Shown: piece by piece, positions 22,010 to 35,006 of the stretch
Numbering within the stretch: position 1 is the stretch's first letter
Layout of the letters: every line of letters begins with the position of its first letter
The notes under the pieces: model-generated
The model's input: the letters and a program-made list of their open reading frames with translations, nothing else
What the model was told of the DNA's origin: nothing
Database searches by the model: none
Translations under genes and position numbers: made by a program
DNA from: Acanthaster planci
Taxonomy: Eukaryota > Echinodermata > Asteroidea > Valvatida > Acanthasteridae
Assembly (NCBI RefSeq): GCF_001949145.1
Contig: NW_019091359.1
Location: 1,599,204-1,663,203, forward strand
Length of the DNA: 64,000 bases
Reading direction: 5' to 3'

Positions 22010-22245
22010 CTATAAGGTAGGTGATGAGCCGTATGGATTTAAACGTAATCGGGAGTAATTTGAAAGTACACTATACTTCATAAGTAGCCAGTGCAGTTGG
22101 GTTATGAAATGTGATGCGTCATGAGATCGGTCGACTGGAGTTTCTGTAGGCTGTTTTCGCTCGCACACCACACAACAGAGAAACACGGTAATCAAGACGA
22201 GACATATCGAGAGAACGGAATGTATGTTTACAGGTGTTGAGATCA
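22010..22245 (-). CDS. Candidate last exon of discoidin-SRCR gene A: transmembrane segment and short tail
   Basis: On the minus strand an acceptor (GTTCAG before TGATCTC) opens a phase-1 frame that matches the phase-1 donor of the last SRCR exon (24210). The exon encodes ISTPVNIHS, then a hydrophobic stretch (VLSICLVLITVFLCCVVC), a basic ERK stop-transfer, a roughly 50-residue tail and a stop at 22010. If correct, gene A encodes a type I membrane protein of about 482 residues. The acceptor has a weak pyrimidine tract, the intron would be 2 kb, and I could not find a clear counterpart in gene B, so the assignment is tentative. Confidence 0.42.
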
Positions 22246-23199
22246 CTGAACTTGCGGATGTGATAATGCTAGTGGCAGTTGGCAGATTGACAAACAGATG
22301 TGATTTGATGAGACAAACTCAGACTTCGTCTGAGGCTGAACTCTCGATTTATTCCTCTCGCTTCTACTCGTGTTTGTAGTGATCGACGTCGCTTGAGGGC
22401 GCAAGATTACCTGTCAACATGAAATAACAAATCAAACCCTCAAATGTTACGAAATGCAAATCAGACTATGTACATGTATAGTAATGATTGAATGTCCCAG
22501 AAAGTGTTAAATTGTTTCAGTCTCCCTCCACATATACGCAGATGTCTGCTTTTCGGCACGAATGAAGGTTGTTTCATATACTTCGGGCGAATGCGAAAGC
22601 GAATTGGTCGCGAGACAGCTTTGCGGCAAAATTTCGCTCAAGTTATAATGTGTTCCACTTCGGCAAATTCGCGACGCGAATATTCGATTTGACGTCACAA
22701 ATTCGCTTCCACTTTCATCAGAAGCCCGGTGAAGGCTTCTGACCAGAAAACTAAGTGACATCAGAGATTCAAACAACGGGCCCTTAGGGAGCGGATACTA
22801 TCGGACATGGGGTGCCAACCAAGTCAAACAGGTAGAGCCTCGTCTAGGGGGAGTTACGACATAATTGCCATAATATTGTTGGAAGCAAAATGGCAGGTGT
22901 GACAGTGCATGCGAAAGTGCACACAGATGGTTGCCCCACACTCTACTGTAGACATATTAAACAGCCATTTGTGTCCATAATCTGAAGCTGACACTATACT
23001 GTCTCTATAGAGTAATTCGACCACCAGAATTAGAAACCATTACTGCGGTGGCACAACACTCGTGGACAGGTGGAGCGCGCGCGTTACATGCCTCTTCGAC
23101 CAACAGGGTGTCGTGATTTGCCAAATGTACGCGCGCGTCAAGCTAATAAATGTGCGTGTGAGTGCGGTGCCACCGCAGTTATGGCGTCTAATCGGATTA

Positions 23200-23345
23200 G
23201 TCTATACAGAGCTGTACGCACAGGACAAGATTCCACTAGGTGGCGCTTTTCATTACGGTACACCATACACCCTGCTCCAGACAACACCCTTACCTTCACC
23301 CCCAGTTTTCAGCATTGAAATGAAAGCACCTTGTCCATTCTAGGA
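23200..23345. repeat. Diverged repeat copy carrying a CTCF-like motif
   Basis: This block is similar to 34440-34560 and 33070-33140 (shared order: GCAGAC or GCACAG, AGGATA or AGGACA, ATTC, AGGTGG, TTTTCATTACG..TTAC or GGTACACC). The present copy contains CCACTAGGTGGCGC at 23233-23246, close to the CTCF core consensus known from bilaterians. Indels between copies are not multiples of three, arguing against coding. It may be part of an interspersed repeat or of the duplicated 3' region of the discoidin-SRCR genes. Confidence 0.5.
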
Positions 23346-24209
23346 GAAATTCATTCGTTTCATTGATACGTGTAAGGCTAAATTCTTGATTAATTGACTC
23401 CCATGGCTCTGTGAGGAAAGTATTCAGTAAAGAAGTGATACCGGGTATTGCATGTACTTGAATGCTTCTGAAAGTTTAATAACGAAATGCAACTGCATTG
23501 TAGTTAACTAAAATCGCGAACTAAACTATTGTTTTCGAGCGCGATTGGTAGTTAATAGGCTATTGGTTAACTAAATGTATACGAGCACATCTTGAAATAT
23601 TTCATGAGAGAACAAAGATCGCGCCTTTGCCCATTTGCAAAGTCTTGCCAGGTTTTAAAACTAGTGATGATCTACAAAGCCCAACACCAAGAAATCTTGA
23701 AGGTAGTCTGGTTCCCTAACCGAACGATATGACAATGCTTTATTAAATCGTTGTTTGGGTATCACCCTACGATTAAATTACAAAACATGTCAGGGGTCAC
23801 CAAGAAGCCCTGTGGAGGCCACGGACGCCATTTTAGAAAATAAAGTCCGCGGTCTGGGGTGGAAGCTAGTTCGTTCCATTCATTTCATTTTGGGGATGCA
23901 ATACGAGCAAAGAAGAGCTTCAACAAATTCCAGAATTCCATCGCCATAAATACAGTCAGGCAGTAATGCTTTTGAATATGTAATCCGCCAGTCAGGACAA
24001 GCGGGCAGAAATTCCCAACCATCCAGGATAGTTTCCGAATGTGGGCGACACCGAGTTGGGAAAATTTCGGATTTTTTCGGAAAACGATGGAATACCGTAC
24101 CCTTGAATCGATAGAGATACAGTAGTATTCATCAGGTCTGGGAACCAAACAATCTCGGAGGAGGCAGTGCCCATTACCTATGAAGGCATAGCGTGTCACT
24201 ACATCTTAC

Positions 24210-27200
24210 CCTCGTGGCAGACCACGCCCGCATCTTGAGTGTGGTTACACTGAGTCCTCTCCCAACAAAACGACGGGCAGTCGGTGATCTTACTCTCCGA
24301 GCCGGAGCAAGCCACGCCGTCCAAGATCACCTGGCCCTCACCCTGGCCGAAGTGGGCTCCTGTCGTGGCCTCCTCGGCGTCGGAGAAGCCCAGTTGGCGG
24401 CAGAGTACGGAGGCGTCCGTTAGATCCCAGTCGTTGTCGCAGATCGTACCCCAGTTGCCGTCCTTGTGGACCTCCACGCGGCCACTTGTGCGATTCGGAC
24501 CACCAACCAACCGAATAGAATCTATCGATTGAGTTTTAGTTGAACATCCACCATAAATTCCCAGAACACCATTTTTCCGGTCGCGTATTTCGTTGAACAT
24601 TAAATGACTTCAAACTGTACAATGTATGAATAGAAGACTTATTGCGATTCGTCTCTGAAAGACAGTTTTAAAACGAAAGAGCACACATTGTTACAGTTTC
24701 GATAATCACCACTGATTTAAAAACCTGTTCATTTTGCAAAGGAACAGAAAATGGAATTCAACGATTTTGGAAAGACTGGGTCAAAGGTTTCTACAGTAGA
24801 AACCTCTGCCTTCTTTATGTAATCGCGCTCCATGATTGAGCTTTGCGCAACATTTCCACAAGGCTGCGTCCACAGGTCCATTCTGGTAAAGCTTTACTGG
24901 CCGCTTACCTTTTTTTAACGAGATCACATACTTAACCACTGATTTCCTTAAAAATTCTGTTTCGTTCTTTCTTACTCGGTTTGCATATGACTCCGGCTTC
25001 CCGGGAGTTGTTACACTGGCGAGGGCTGGTACAGACGAATGGGCAGTCAGCCAGGCGTTTCTCCGTCCCCTTGCAAGACACCCGGCTCATCACGATGGGT
25101 AGCTCGCTCTCGCCGAAGAACGACCCACGCTTGGCTTCCAGGGCCTCCAAGAAGCCCAGCTGGCTGCAAACGATGGCTGCTCCCTTGAAGTCCCAATCCT
25201 CGTCGCACACCGCTCCCCAGGCATCGTGGTGGTAGATTTCGACCCGGCCGCTGAGGGCGTCATCGCCATCCACCAAACGCACTATGCCATCTGAAGAAAC
25301 AAAGGTCGACATTGAGCAATAGTCATTTGTCATACACTGGTCAATGCTGCCCGGAAACTTCGCGCACAAATTAAAGTTTGAATATCAGACAAAACTGGCT
25401 CTGATCCAACCTGGCGTATTGAAAAGTGAAAACTCATTACAGTAGGAGCATACTTAACTACAACTTGGAACTAAAAACTAAATTCAAATTTAGTATAAAT
25501 CGTACATATTATGGGCATAGCATTTGACAGCAGTTTATTTCACCATCTTATTTTTTAGATTCGAATATTGTTGACGGTTGTGATGTTTGGTGCATTTACT
25601 TCTTTTGAGGGAAACATGCATGTCACTGCAATGTCCTCCAATGTGGCAGTCGACAGTTTGGTGCAATGGTGAGAGTATCACCTATAAACCCCACAGCATA
25701 CACTTCGCCATAACCTTTCCTGCCAGGCAAGAGTTACGTAAACAGTTATCTGGAAGGGTGGTGTCTTTGCCATACAGGCAAATGCTCTGCTGAACAAGGT
25801 TCGAGCATGACTAGCTGATTTGCCAGTTCCAAAGCTTCTGATGTCCCACCTCGTCTCTATGGACTACGCTTAACCATGTGGACGAGGCTTCCCGCGGCGT
25901 GGTGCAATAGCTTTGCAGTAGCAGACTGGATATGCACAGCTACTGGTGAATGATGTAGCCTGTAAGAGAGTTGCTCTAACTGACATGTGATCATCCTCGA
26001 CCAGTGAAATTATTAAAACCCATTTTACACGAGTGTGTTCGACTATCATATCATTACCTCTACAACCAAGGATTTCAAATTTGAGTCGGTAGGTCGGTGC
26101 ACTCCAAGCAGTCGGCAAAATGCGAATGTATCTAGTCATCAGCACCTCCGGAAACGTGACCGTCACTTGCTGTCCATCCCCCGCATTACCATTCAACTGA
26201 AAAAGAGCATTTTTTCGTAAATAGGGTTGTTTCCTTCCTTTCAGCAACAATCCAATGGCTGCAATGCCCATATAACACCTTCACGGTGGAAAAATGACCG
26301 AGTTATTCTGAGGAAATAGCTGTTTCCCTAACTAGACAAGTTTTCGAGGCATGTCAGGCTTTAAAACGTGCTTTCCATCTCTTGGGTTTCCCGCCCAGAA
26401 CTTGAGAAGCCAAAACAGGCAACTACGGCCAAATCCATCGAGTGTGCCTTTTAGTCAAGTTATATAGCCCACTTCCCAATTCTCTCCCTACAAATCAGAC
26501 CTTGGTATAAACTCAAAATGGCCTTTGAACCTCATTGTCAAGCACACAGTGGCTGGTTCCGAATCCCTGCAAACATTACCTGCAGAGTGTGCCCCTCTGC
26601 GTCGATCAGCCCCAGCCAGTCCTCTGACTCGCCAGTGTTGCTGTATTGTACGGTGAAGGTGGACACGTAGTGCCGCCCCCCGGAGTGGCCCTGGACTATC
26701 AGTCCAGTGACGGCCGTAAGGTCGCCAAGGTCCACCTGAAACCATTGGTTCTGGTGAGGGCGTGGCACCCACCCGTCGGTACCTGCCAGGAGAAAGAGTG
26801 TCTTTTTCGAGGGAACATCTTGGTATGCGTAATCGTATCAGGGAACGCCAAGTGTCTATTTGACCTTGAACAGAGAGAATACTCTGAACGGTCTTACTCC
26901 ACAGCTAAGAAGTACTATTTGTACCGCAAAACGAGGGATTTCTCCATCAACAAAAGTCAGAACCTGTAACCCTCTAAAAGTAGATATTTGTTTGGCAGGC
27001 AGGATCTCCGTTGTGAGAGATGTCGGTGACAAATAACTGCGTTCCAGTGTGAAGTAATACTTTTCATACGTCACACAAACCAACACAGAAAGTGTTCTTA
27101 CCAACTCCCCCCAAAAAGACTGAACGAATTAAAGTCACCATTTTTGCATGAAGATACATAAAAATTGACTTCCTTCAACCGTTGGTGGTTTGTCATTTTG

Positions 27201-28992
27201 CTGTTTGTGAGTGCGTTTCCCCTCAAAAAGTGGTTTCCCCTGTCCAGCAACGCTTATGTCGGTGCTAGACAGTGACGAGACTGAAGCAACTACTGATGAC
27301 ATACCAGAATGACTGACTCACCGACATTTAGCCTGGCTTTAGGCGGGAGATAGGAGGAGCTGTAACTGGAAGAAGCCGATAAGCTGCTATCGGGGATAGC
27401 TCCACTTTGCATCCCTAGCGGCCCACTGGTACACGGTGCCTCTACAAAAGGAATCATCACCAGCAACAGCTTTGTTATGCTATTAACACGCCAATCTTTC
27501 AGCACCCTTTGGAAACTAATGGACACAGGGGCATTAGGGTTGCACACGGAGCTGGATTACACAACAGGTATATGGTAGGCTCTCTGCTATGATACTACGA
27601 AATATAAATACCCATGCCACACGGGCTCGGTACGGTACACAGCAAGGACTTTCCTTGATTATCCTTCTGATGGCTTGCTCCCCGCTTAATATTCGATTTA
27701 TCCATAGTTTTTCACCATGGACAGGTTGTCAACCAAAGATCTATTCTGTTTCAGAGTGATTCATTTGCATCACTCGATTCATTTGTCTGCATCCTCGATG
27801 TACAAGCGTAAAGACGCACACGGAAACGAGGCTCCGGAGCAAATCAAAGAAATCGGTAACATTGAAGTTGAAACACTTGGTGACTTTTATACTTTTTGGC
27901 ATATATTTTGTCAGCACTGTATTGTTGGCTGGTTGCACCTATCAAGACATGTGCCAAATCCATTTATCTCAGAAGTAAAAAGAAAAATCCTGCGAAGAAA
28001 AGTTACAGTGTCACCTGTTAAGAACGGAGTCCTGGAACCGCCATCTGCTTCACCACCGATGGGATGACTCGATGACAATTCTGTTGTTGAGACAGGAGAA
28101 ATGACAGACATCTAGACCTTCAAACGAATCGAAGTTTTGTAGGATTTGTTCTAACGTTTTATATGTCAGTAGCCAGTCTGAAAGTCCTTTGCTCAAAATG
28201 GATCATTACAAGGTTTCAAAATGAGTATTGACCCAATCATTACATACTACAAGGGGCTTGAACCTCAGATAAATCTCAAACCAGCCGTTCTGTTACTAAT
28301 TTAGAGACATTTAATAGAGGCTTTGCATAGTAGTCATCTTACAGGACATTTTTTTTCCAAAATGGTATTCTCAAAAGAAGTTTCCCTATGGAACAAAGGA
28401 ACCGCCCCGCAAGACGGCTACCACGCAAGGACTCTATCTACACGAAGAGGTGTTTGGCACTTAAGCCATTTGTGACTAATCCGAGGAAGATGACTCACAG
28501 GAGACAGGCCTTAAGGAGAGCATTGCGACATGTAAATCAATGGGAACACTGTCCATCTTCATCACGGTGCCAATGAGTGATACATCAAAACAAAAAACTC
28601 AATTTGCTCTTTCTCGTGCAGACTAAAACAGAATTACTAAAACCTAAGACGTTAAATTCAGTCTCTGGAATCCAGTCACGTTTTTTGTTTTGACTATGCA
28701 TCTGCATCCATTTATTATTACCCTATCATCAACCGAGCTTACACCACTAGTGGTTAAAAAGTGCATGGCCCCCCATATGGGGCACCATTACCAGTGGGAA
28801 AGCTTAGGAGTGTTGTTAGATTTTTTCTTACTTTATTATATTAAACAGACACCCACGAGTACAGTATCTGATAACCGCCACTAAGACTTAGGGAAAACAT
28901 TCAGCAATACAAGACAGGAAAAGTCGTGACATACCAAGCAGGCAGACAATAAACGACGCTGCGACCACCGCTATGCCCCATGCCGATGCCAT
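24210..28992 (-). CDS. Discoidin (F5/8 type C) - SRCR - SRCR receptor-like gene A, 7 exons plus possible TM exon
   Basis: Minus-strand exons: 28935-28992, 28015-28080, 27322-27441, 26580-26782, 26058-26196, 24976-25290, 24210-24521. All junctions have GT-AG and matching phases (1,1,1,0,1,1,1). Exon 1 is a signal peptide (MASAWGIAVVAASFIVCLL). Exon 2 is a 22-residue linker. Exons 3-5 form one F5/8 type C domain (about residues 43-195), from [19 protein letters not shown] through WFQVDLG to [10 protein letters not shown] and FEILGC, with the terminal cysteine pair. Exons 6 and 7 each encode one whole SRCR domain (about 196-300 and 301-404) with [10 protein letters not shown] / [10 protein letters not shown] and CRQLGF or CSQLGF. 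F5/8C domains typically bind lipid or glycan and SRCR domains bind diverse ligands; an extracellular recognition role is inferred. It is a head-to-tail paralogue of gene B. The 3' end is uncertain (see exon 22010-22245). Confidence 0.85.
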
Positions 28993-29044
28993 TTTTGCTG
29001 CCTTCCACTAGTAGTTCACTAATGTGGTGAAGTGAAGAGGGGTT

Positions 29045-29062
29045 GGTCTTCTTATAAAGCTT
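29045..29062 (-). promoter_or_regulatory. TATA-like box of gene A
   Basis: On the minus strand GCTTTATAAGAAG lies about 60 bases upstream of the ATG at 28992. The matching element upstream of gene B (GGTTTATAAGAGG near 41400) and the intervening 5' UTR (CTTCACTTCACCACA / TGCACTTCACCACA) are conserved between the two copies. The distance to the ATG suggests a very short 5' UTR. Confidence 0.6.
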
Positions 29063-29169
29063 ACCACGGCCCTTGGTTTCGCAAGATAACAAAGTTCATC
29101 TGCCACCGGTATTTCCCCGTCGAAATTACCTCTTAAAGTGCGATTGACAACAAAGGATATCGGAAGCAA

Positions 29170-32100
29170 TTAAAAAGAGAAAACTGGGCAATGCTTTCTA
29201 GAGGACACACATATTTCCGGTATTGTTGCTTCAAACTGGTCCACATAAGGTCATTCTGTAGCGTTGATACAATGAAGTGTAGCAATAAACTATGTCGGCC
29301 ATGAGGATATGATGCAAACTTCTCTCAGTTCTGAGTTGAAAATTCAAAAGTGGTAAGCACAGTTTGTAGGTCGTACATATGAAGATACAGGTTGAACCCA
29401 CGTGAGACGGTGAAGAGGTAACTAAGAATATCCAGTGTCACCCCTATTTTTGTTTAAAAAACTGCATCATCCTGCTCCGCAGCCTTTGTTTGATACAGTG
29501 CCTATTTAAATTGCATGGTGTTTGCGTAAATGCCATGGTTGTGTAAAGATGCTCACTTTGGATCCTACCAACTCTGCTGCACAGGTATTGGTACAAAGGG
29601 TCTGGGGAGTTGTTTTGCCCACAGAGAAAAAAATTGATGCAGGCGTGTCATACATAGTGTGGACCTCTGCACAAAAGAAGTCCACATAATGCAGGGTACG
29701 ATGGCGGTGCGTGGACTTGTGCGTCCGCACAATGTTTTCCCCTCTCTGAAAAACAGTTTCAGAGGAATTGTGGAGTCAAGGTTATCTGTAACAAAATGGA
29801 GACGAACAGTCCAGGAAATCATCATAAAAAATCCAGCTCCAAGGAGTTATCCTAGTGGGAGAAAAAGGAGCATTTACTTTCACCAGAAGAACAAAGAATA
29901 ACCACACTTCGTATGTAAAACGAGTATGTGTCAGTGATTGGATGTTTGCGGGTTCTTGATTGGAAGAGTGGGGGAATCGAATCAGACCAGATTTGATCAA
30001 GCACAGGCCAAAACTCTTCCCAGGATTGTGTATTATTAAATTGTGTGTGCGTGTGTTCATACGAACTGTTAGCCACCAGGCATAGTACATCTATAGCAGG
30101 AAGTCCGACGATTTTCGGTTGTGTGTGAAAAGGCCCTATCTGAGGCAGAGAAACTTGGGCGGGTTTTGTCAAAGGCCCAGTGAGCAGCTTTACGCTCTTG
30201 AAACACCAAGGAGATAGGCGGTTCCTCTTTAGAGCCACCCAACCTTAAGTTATTTTATTTAATTATTCACGCAAGAGATCAATATTTGCTTGAGTTAAAA
30301 AGAGTGGCTCTGATTTCAAATAAACAGAGACAACTTATATTTGAAGACGCTGATGTTTGCAGATTGAATTAATGCTTGAAGGCTGAACTTAAGCTTGAAG
30401 AATAGCCTAAAGTTGGCATGAATTAGTAAACTTTTATCGTTTGAATCAACAAGAAGAGTATGGATAGAACAACTGACATTCTGGATATTATTTGTAAAAC
30501 AGGGGAATTTGATCATTCGATTCTTGTTATTGATGGCAAAGATATCTAGTGTAGGAAACTTAAATATTTTATAAACAGATGGCTGTCCGGTGAAGGAAAC
30601 GAAGCCAGAAATACACCAAGCTGACATCTAGGGGAATTGGATAGGGGTACCAGAACTGCGCGGCTGAAGGACAACGAACAGTAACAGATCTGGTATTACC
30701 AAATGACGGAGGCTCCAAGAATTAACGATAGAGTGCGGGCACTGAAAATAAAGGTGAACCCACACATGCGAGTGGGAAATATTTTAAAGAGAATATTCCT
30801 GAATCTGAGGTAGTTAAATAACCAGCAAAGAGACACGCAGGAAAAGGAAAAGGTATCCTCCAAAAGTGGACCTGCCCATGAAATGTATAATTAAAACCCT
30901 CGGAACCAAGTAAAAGTAGTTGATTGCAACACCACATGTTGACAGCGTGGAATGCATGACGCAAACCCTCAAGGATTCCGGAATTGTTAACATCCGATGA
31001 TTTTGTAGTACCCTAAAACCAGGGCTAAAACGGTCACACAACGCCGCACCAGCGTTGTCGTATGCAAGGTCCATGTATTGTTGGAAATCTCACGTCTGTG
31101 AATGCCAGTGGTTTAATTCCAGATTAGCGCGCGAAGCGGGAATCTTGCTGTGGAGATAGAACACAGTCCATACAGTAAAAACATTTTAGCGCAGTTCTGT
31201 GGAATGCGCACTCTTGTCACATTCAATTATTTTCTAATTGGCCGTTTGGGGGGTCATTTTATTGTCTTTTGTCTTCTTTTAATTGGCCAACAAAGTTATA
31301 AACACAACATTGCCGCATACACGATAGCTTATTGTTATATGTTGCTCGCCCGAAATTTAATTTGCTCGCCTAAAATGAAACAGCGGGGAAATTCTCGGTA
31401 TTCATAAAGACAGCAGTGTACATGTTTTGTATGGGCTAGTGTAAACGACTCCACGGAGAGTTAAGCATTACCGCTGTCAATCCCAATAAATACTCTTTGT
31501 AGTTAGGCATAACAGCCTTCACCGGTCCTTTGCAGGGGCTGAATGCAGTCTTTTGACCCACATCCAGACGAAGTGCAAATCTGTTTGTCCTGTTAAGACA
31601 CTTCACCAAGAGTTTCTGCATTCAAAACGAGTTTACAGTCTCACGAACACTTGCAGTTCCACGACTTTATTATACACTGGGATGAGCGTATCTATATTTT
31701 CACCAGCAATCAAACTACAAACATCTTTGTGTTTCCCCAAAGATCAGAAAAGAACGTTTATTTCACAAAAAAGTGAACCTGCTACTTTTCTTTCCCTTCC
31801 AGTCATTGTGGAAATTTTACAAAGCCGCTTAGTATGGAAACAAGAAGTGCTACAAGCCTCGTTAAACCTCATAGAATTACTTAAAATCAACTAGCAAAAT
31901 ATATATTTATAGAAAATTTGCTTACATCAAATTTATAAAATGTGTATTCATAACTACACCTGTGAATAAAAACATGAACGGGACTTGCGGACTTGAACAT
32001 TCCTAAGTAAAACGCCTGAACCGAAAAAGCTCATTTTACTTCAAATATTAAGTTTGCCGACAGCCGTTTGAACAAATCAGATCAAATGGACAATAACAGG

Positions 32101-32880
32101 CTTTACTAATGATTTCTATCACGGATTAATTCGTGCACACTCCGAGCGAGGTTAGACCAGTCTTTCAGCATATTTATAAGCACACACATTCTTGTGTGAA
32201 TCTTTATCAGCAATAATCAGATTTCCATGTAAGGTGACTATCATTGGACATCATAACATGCGCTGCATCAAAGTAATGTGTTGACTGTAAATAGGAAGAT
32301 ATGTTAAATGTTGTGTAATAATCTTGAAATCCTTCAAAAGTATATACTAAGAATAGGCTTAAAAATTCATGCGAATCTTTGCATTAAATTTCATCGTAAC
32401 ATAATTATAATGAAATATAATGAAATGAATCCCGTAATCCGTAATGTTCTTGATGTCCTACTTTCACAAGTCAAAACTAGTCTAGCGATAACTAAAAGCC
32501 GATTCTTGTTATAATAGTATGGTTGGTGTGAAGAATTTGGAAGACTCAGAGTAATTATCCAAAGTGGAAAATCTAAAACAAAATTTAATATGACTAAAAG
32601 ATTTGGTGGCTAAATTGGCCCAAATAATTCCACTGCGACTGTATGTGGTCCCAAGCAGAACAACAATCTTGAGAATGAAGTTCAAAGTATCAAGCTTCAG
32701 CTGGAGCACTTTTTGCACACGAAGACCCGGATGTGAATGACACTTCAATTTCACCATACCTTTTCCAACCTGATTCACTTTCCCATGCAAGTGCGTTCCG
32801 CTAGTGACTTAACAACATTAACACCAGACATAAAACAAGGTCGTGACAGCTCATCACTTTTACGCTACATGATTGGATAG
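29170..32880. other. Intergenic stretch upstream of gene A, no confident gene
   Basis: Several short open frames (for example minus 29852-30238 and plus 29659-29901) lack splice sites, domain motifs or paralogues in the window. Sequence around 31900-32500 is strongly AT-rich. I see no structured repeat. Confidence 0.45.
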
Positions 32881-32889
32881 AATGTGACT

Positions 32890-34560
32890 ATACATGACAG
32901 CACTGACTTCAGCAGAACTCTTGATTTCTTCCTCTCGGTTCCACTCCTGTTTGCCACGATCACGGTCATCAGAGATTACCCTTCAACAGTAAAACAATAA
33001 ACAAATGTTCTAAATGAAACAGAGCGCACGAAGACAATGGTAGGCGTGTTTTCTTTCGTGACGTTATTGAACAATAATGCAGACTAACAGGATACGACTC
33101 CATTCACCACAAGGTGGATTTTTTCATTACGTTACTCAAAGAGCACAGACACATAAACACATAGACGGGTACCTCCTATTCAAAGCAACGGCGGGGTACC
33201 GGAGCCGAGACGGCTACCGACTAAATCCAAAAGCGTGGGCAAATTCACCACTCGGCATAGGGAATTTACGCACAGATAAATAATGCAAGCCAAACAATAT
33301 TCTATGAAACCATTTTTCGATTGTGAACAAATCCTCTGTTTAGTTAATCTACCCATGCAGAATCTAAAACGTGCGGTCTGTTACAACATTTGAACAGAAG
33401 AGATATCAGCACAAAATAATAAAAAAGGAGTGTCTTTTTAGAGCCTATGTAAACAAATACAGGCATTCCTAATGTGTCACGCGCAAGTCACACTCACGTA
33501 GTGCCATTTATCGTTTCGCCCATTGCTTGCCCGCGCCCACGCTTTTTAAAAATCACGGTTATACGAGCAAGAGATGGTGGTCTATGTTTTTATGTGTTTG
33601 TGCCTAAGGCCTGGGTAACAGAGAGAGAGTAACGCCAACTTCAGACTTTGGAACTATATAAACAGCTCTGTGTTAACCCAAAGCTGAGCACATTTATAGA
33701 GAAGGCTGTGTCATGAGTGTTTCAATCCGCCTTCAGCAGGAGCACCCCCTCATCGGTTGATAAAAGCCATGTCGGTCGGGAGTGCTCATAGTGTTCGAAG
33801 CGGATGTGACTGCAGCACTTGTGTTTCATAGTCGTGCAGTTACTACCAAAGGAGCCTCCGTTGCTAGGAAATTTGCGCCCTCTCTTGTTCCAGCGCAGAA
33901 CCCATTGTAGGAACCAAAATATTATGAGCCATTCGCAAGTTCATATATGATGGATGCAGGCTGTACTGTGTACATAGTGAACGGTCATTTGGGTTCTTAA
34001 TCTCAAAGGTATCGCTACTCTCAATAGACCTCTATCATTGGGCGTTCATTTTGCTTTTTTACTGCATTCAAAGCAATGCAACGAAACTGGGCCGTTTTCC
34101 AATACTCGACTTGGGCTCCGTTTGAGGCTTCAACTGATTTTTTTTTACTTCCTGACTTTGAGGTTATAAGCGCAATAGTAAGTCTGATAGTGCCACAAAA
34201 CATCAAGTAAGATTCAAAAAAACCAAACATGACTGTATTTCACTTTAAGTTGAACGCTTCAGGCCATCAATCGAGGATTGGTTCCCTACACGAAGCCGGA
34301 GACGGAGACGAAGTTGAGTATTGGAAAATGGCCCTGAAGCTGAAAGACAAATAGTCTGTTCCCTTTTATGAATATGAGAAGTTTTATTAGGCAGTGGATC
34401 TCCTGGGAACAAGACAAACATGGCATCATTATAATCATACACGGCTCTGCAGACAGGATAAGACCATTCGCACTATAGGTGGCGCCTTTCATGCGTTACA
34501 CCACAAATCCTTCCCCGAATGATAACTTTCTTCTCAGCGCTGAAATGTGAAAAAGGGTTA
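32890..34560. repeat. Duplicated 3' region of gene B, collinear with gene A
   Basis: Two blocks here recur downstream of gene A in the same order. 32890-32995 matches 22325-22450 (AGAACTCT.GATTT.TTCCTCTCG..TCCACTC.TGTTTG), and 34440-34560 matches 23200-23345. They show that the duplication that made genes A and B extends at least 2 kb past the last SRCR exon. An additional related copy of the second block lies at 33070-33140. I could not derive a consistent open frame for either block, so they may be conserved non-coding or UTR sequence. Confidence 0.5.
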
Positions 34561-35006
34561 ATCTTTAATTAAACTGGAAAGAATACGTTCATTTGATTTC
34601 AATACTTGAGGTTCACTTTACTTTAAGTAAAAGAAGCGATGGTAAGCATACCCAAAATGCTTCTAAAAGTTCAACTGTGGAACGCTAATATTGTCATGCT
34701 CTAATTGGTAGTAATTTGGGACTTTTGATTAACCATTGTGCATTAATTTAAAAAAGGACGAAAAAACCAAAAGCACGTCTTCACCCGCTTACCAAGTCTT
34801 GCTACGTGATTAAGAACATCAAAAAAGAGAAATCTTGAGGAAGGCAGCACTTTTACTCCATAGAAGCCAGAGCTACGTATTGAGAGAGTTGCGACATAAG
34901 CGTCTCAATTGTTGGAACTAGAATGGTGGATGAAACGTCAGCAACATCCATTTCAGTTATGAAATGTGAAGTCGGTGCTAATACAGCTCTGATCACTAGA
35001 TCTTAC

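Noticed and set aside
29852-30238. 128-codon minus-strand open frame upstream of gene A
   Set aside because: No domain, no splice consensus and no paralogue upstream of gene B.
32509-32790. Minus-strand open frame considered as the missing TM exon of gene B
   Set aside because: It is not similar to 22010-22245, lacks a clear TM helix and has no phase-1 acceptor at the right place.
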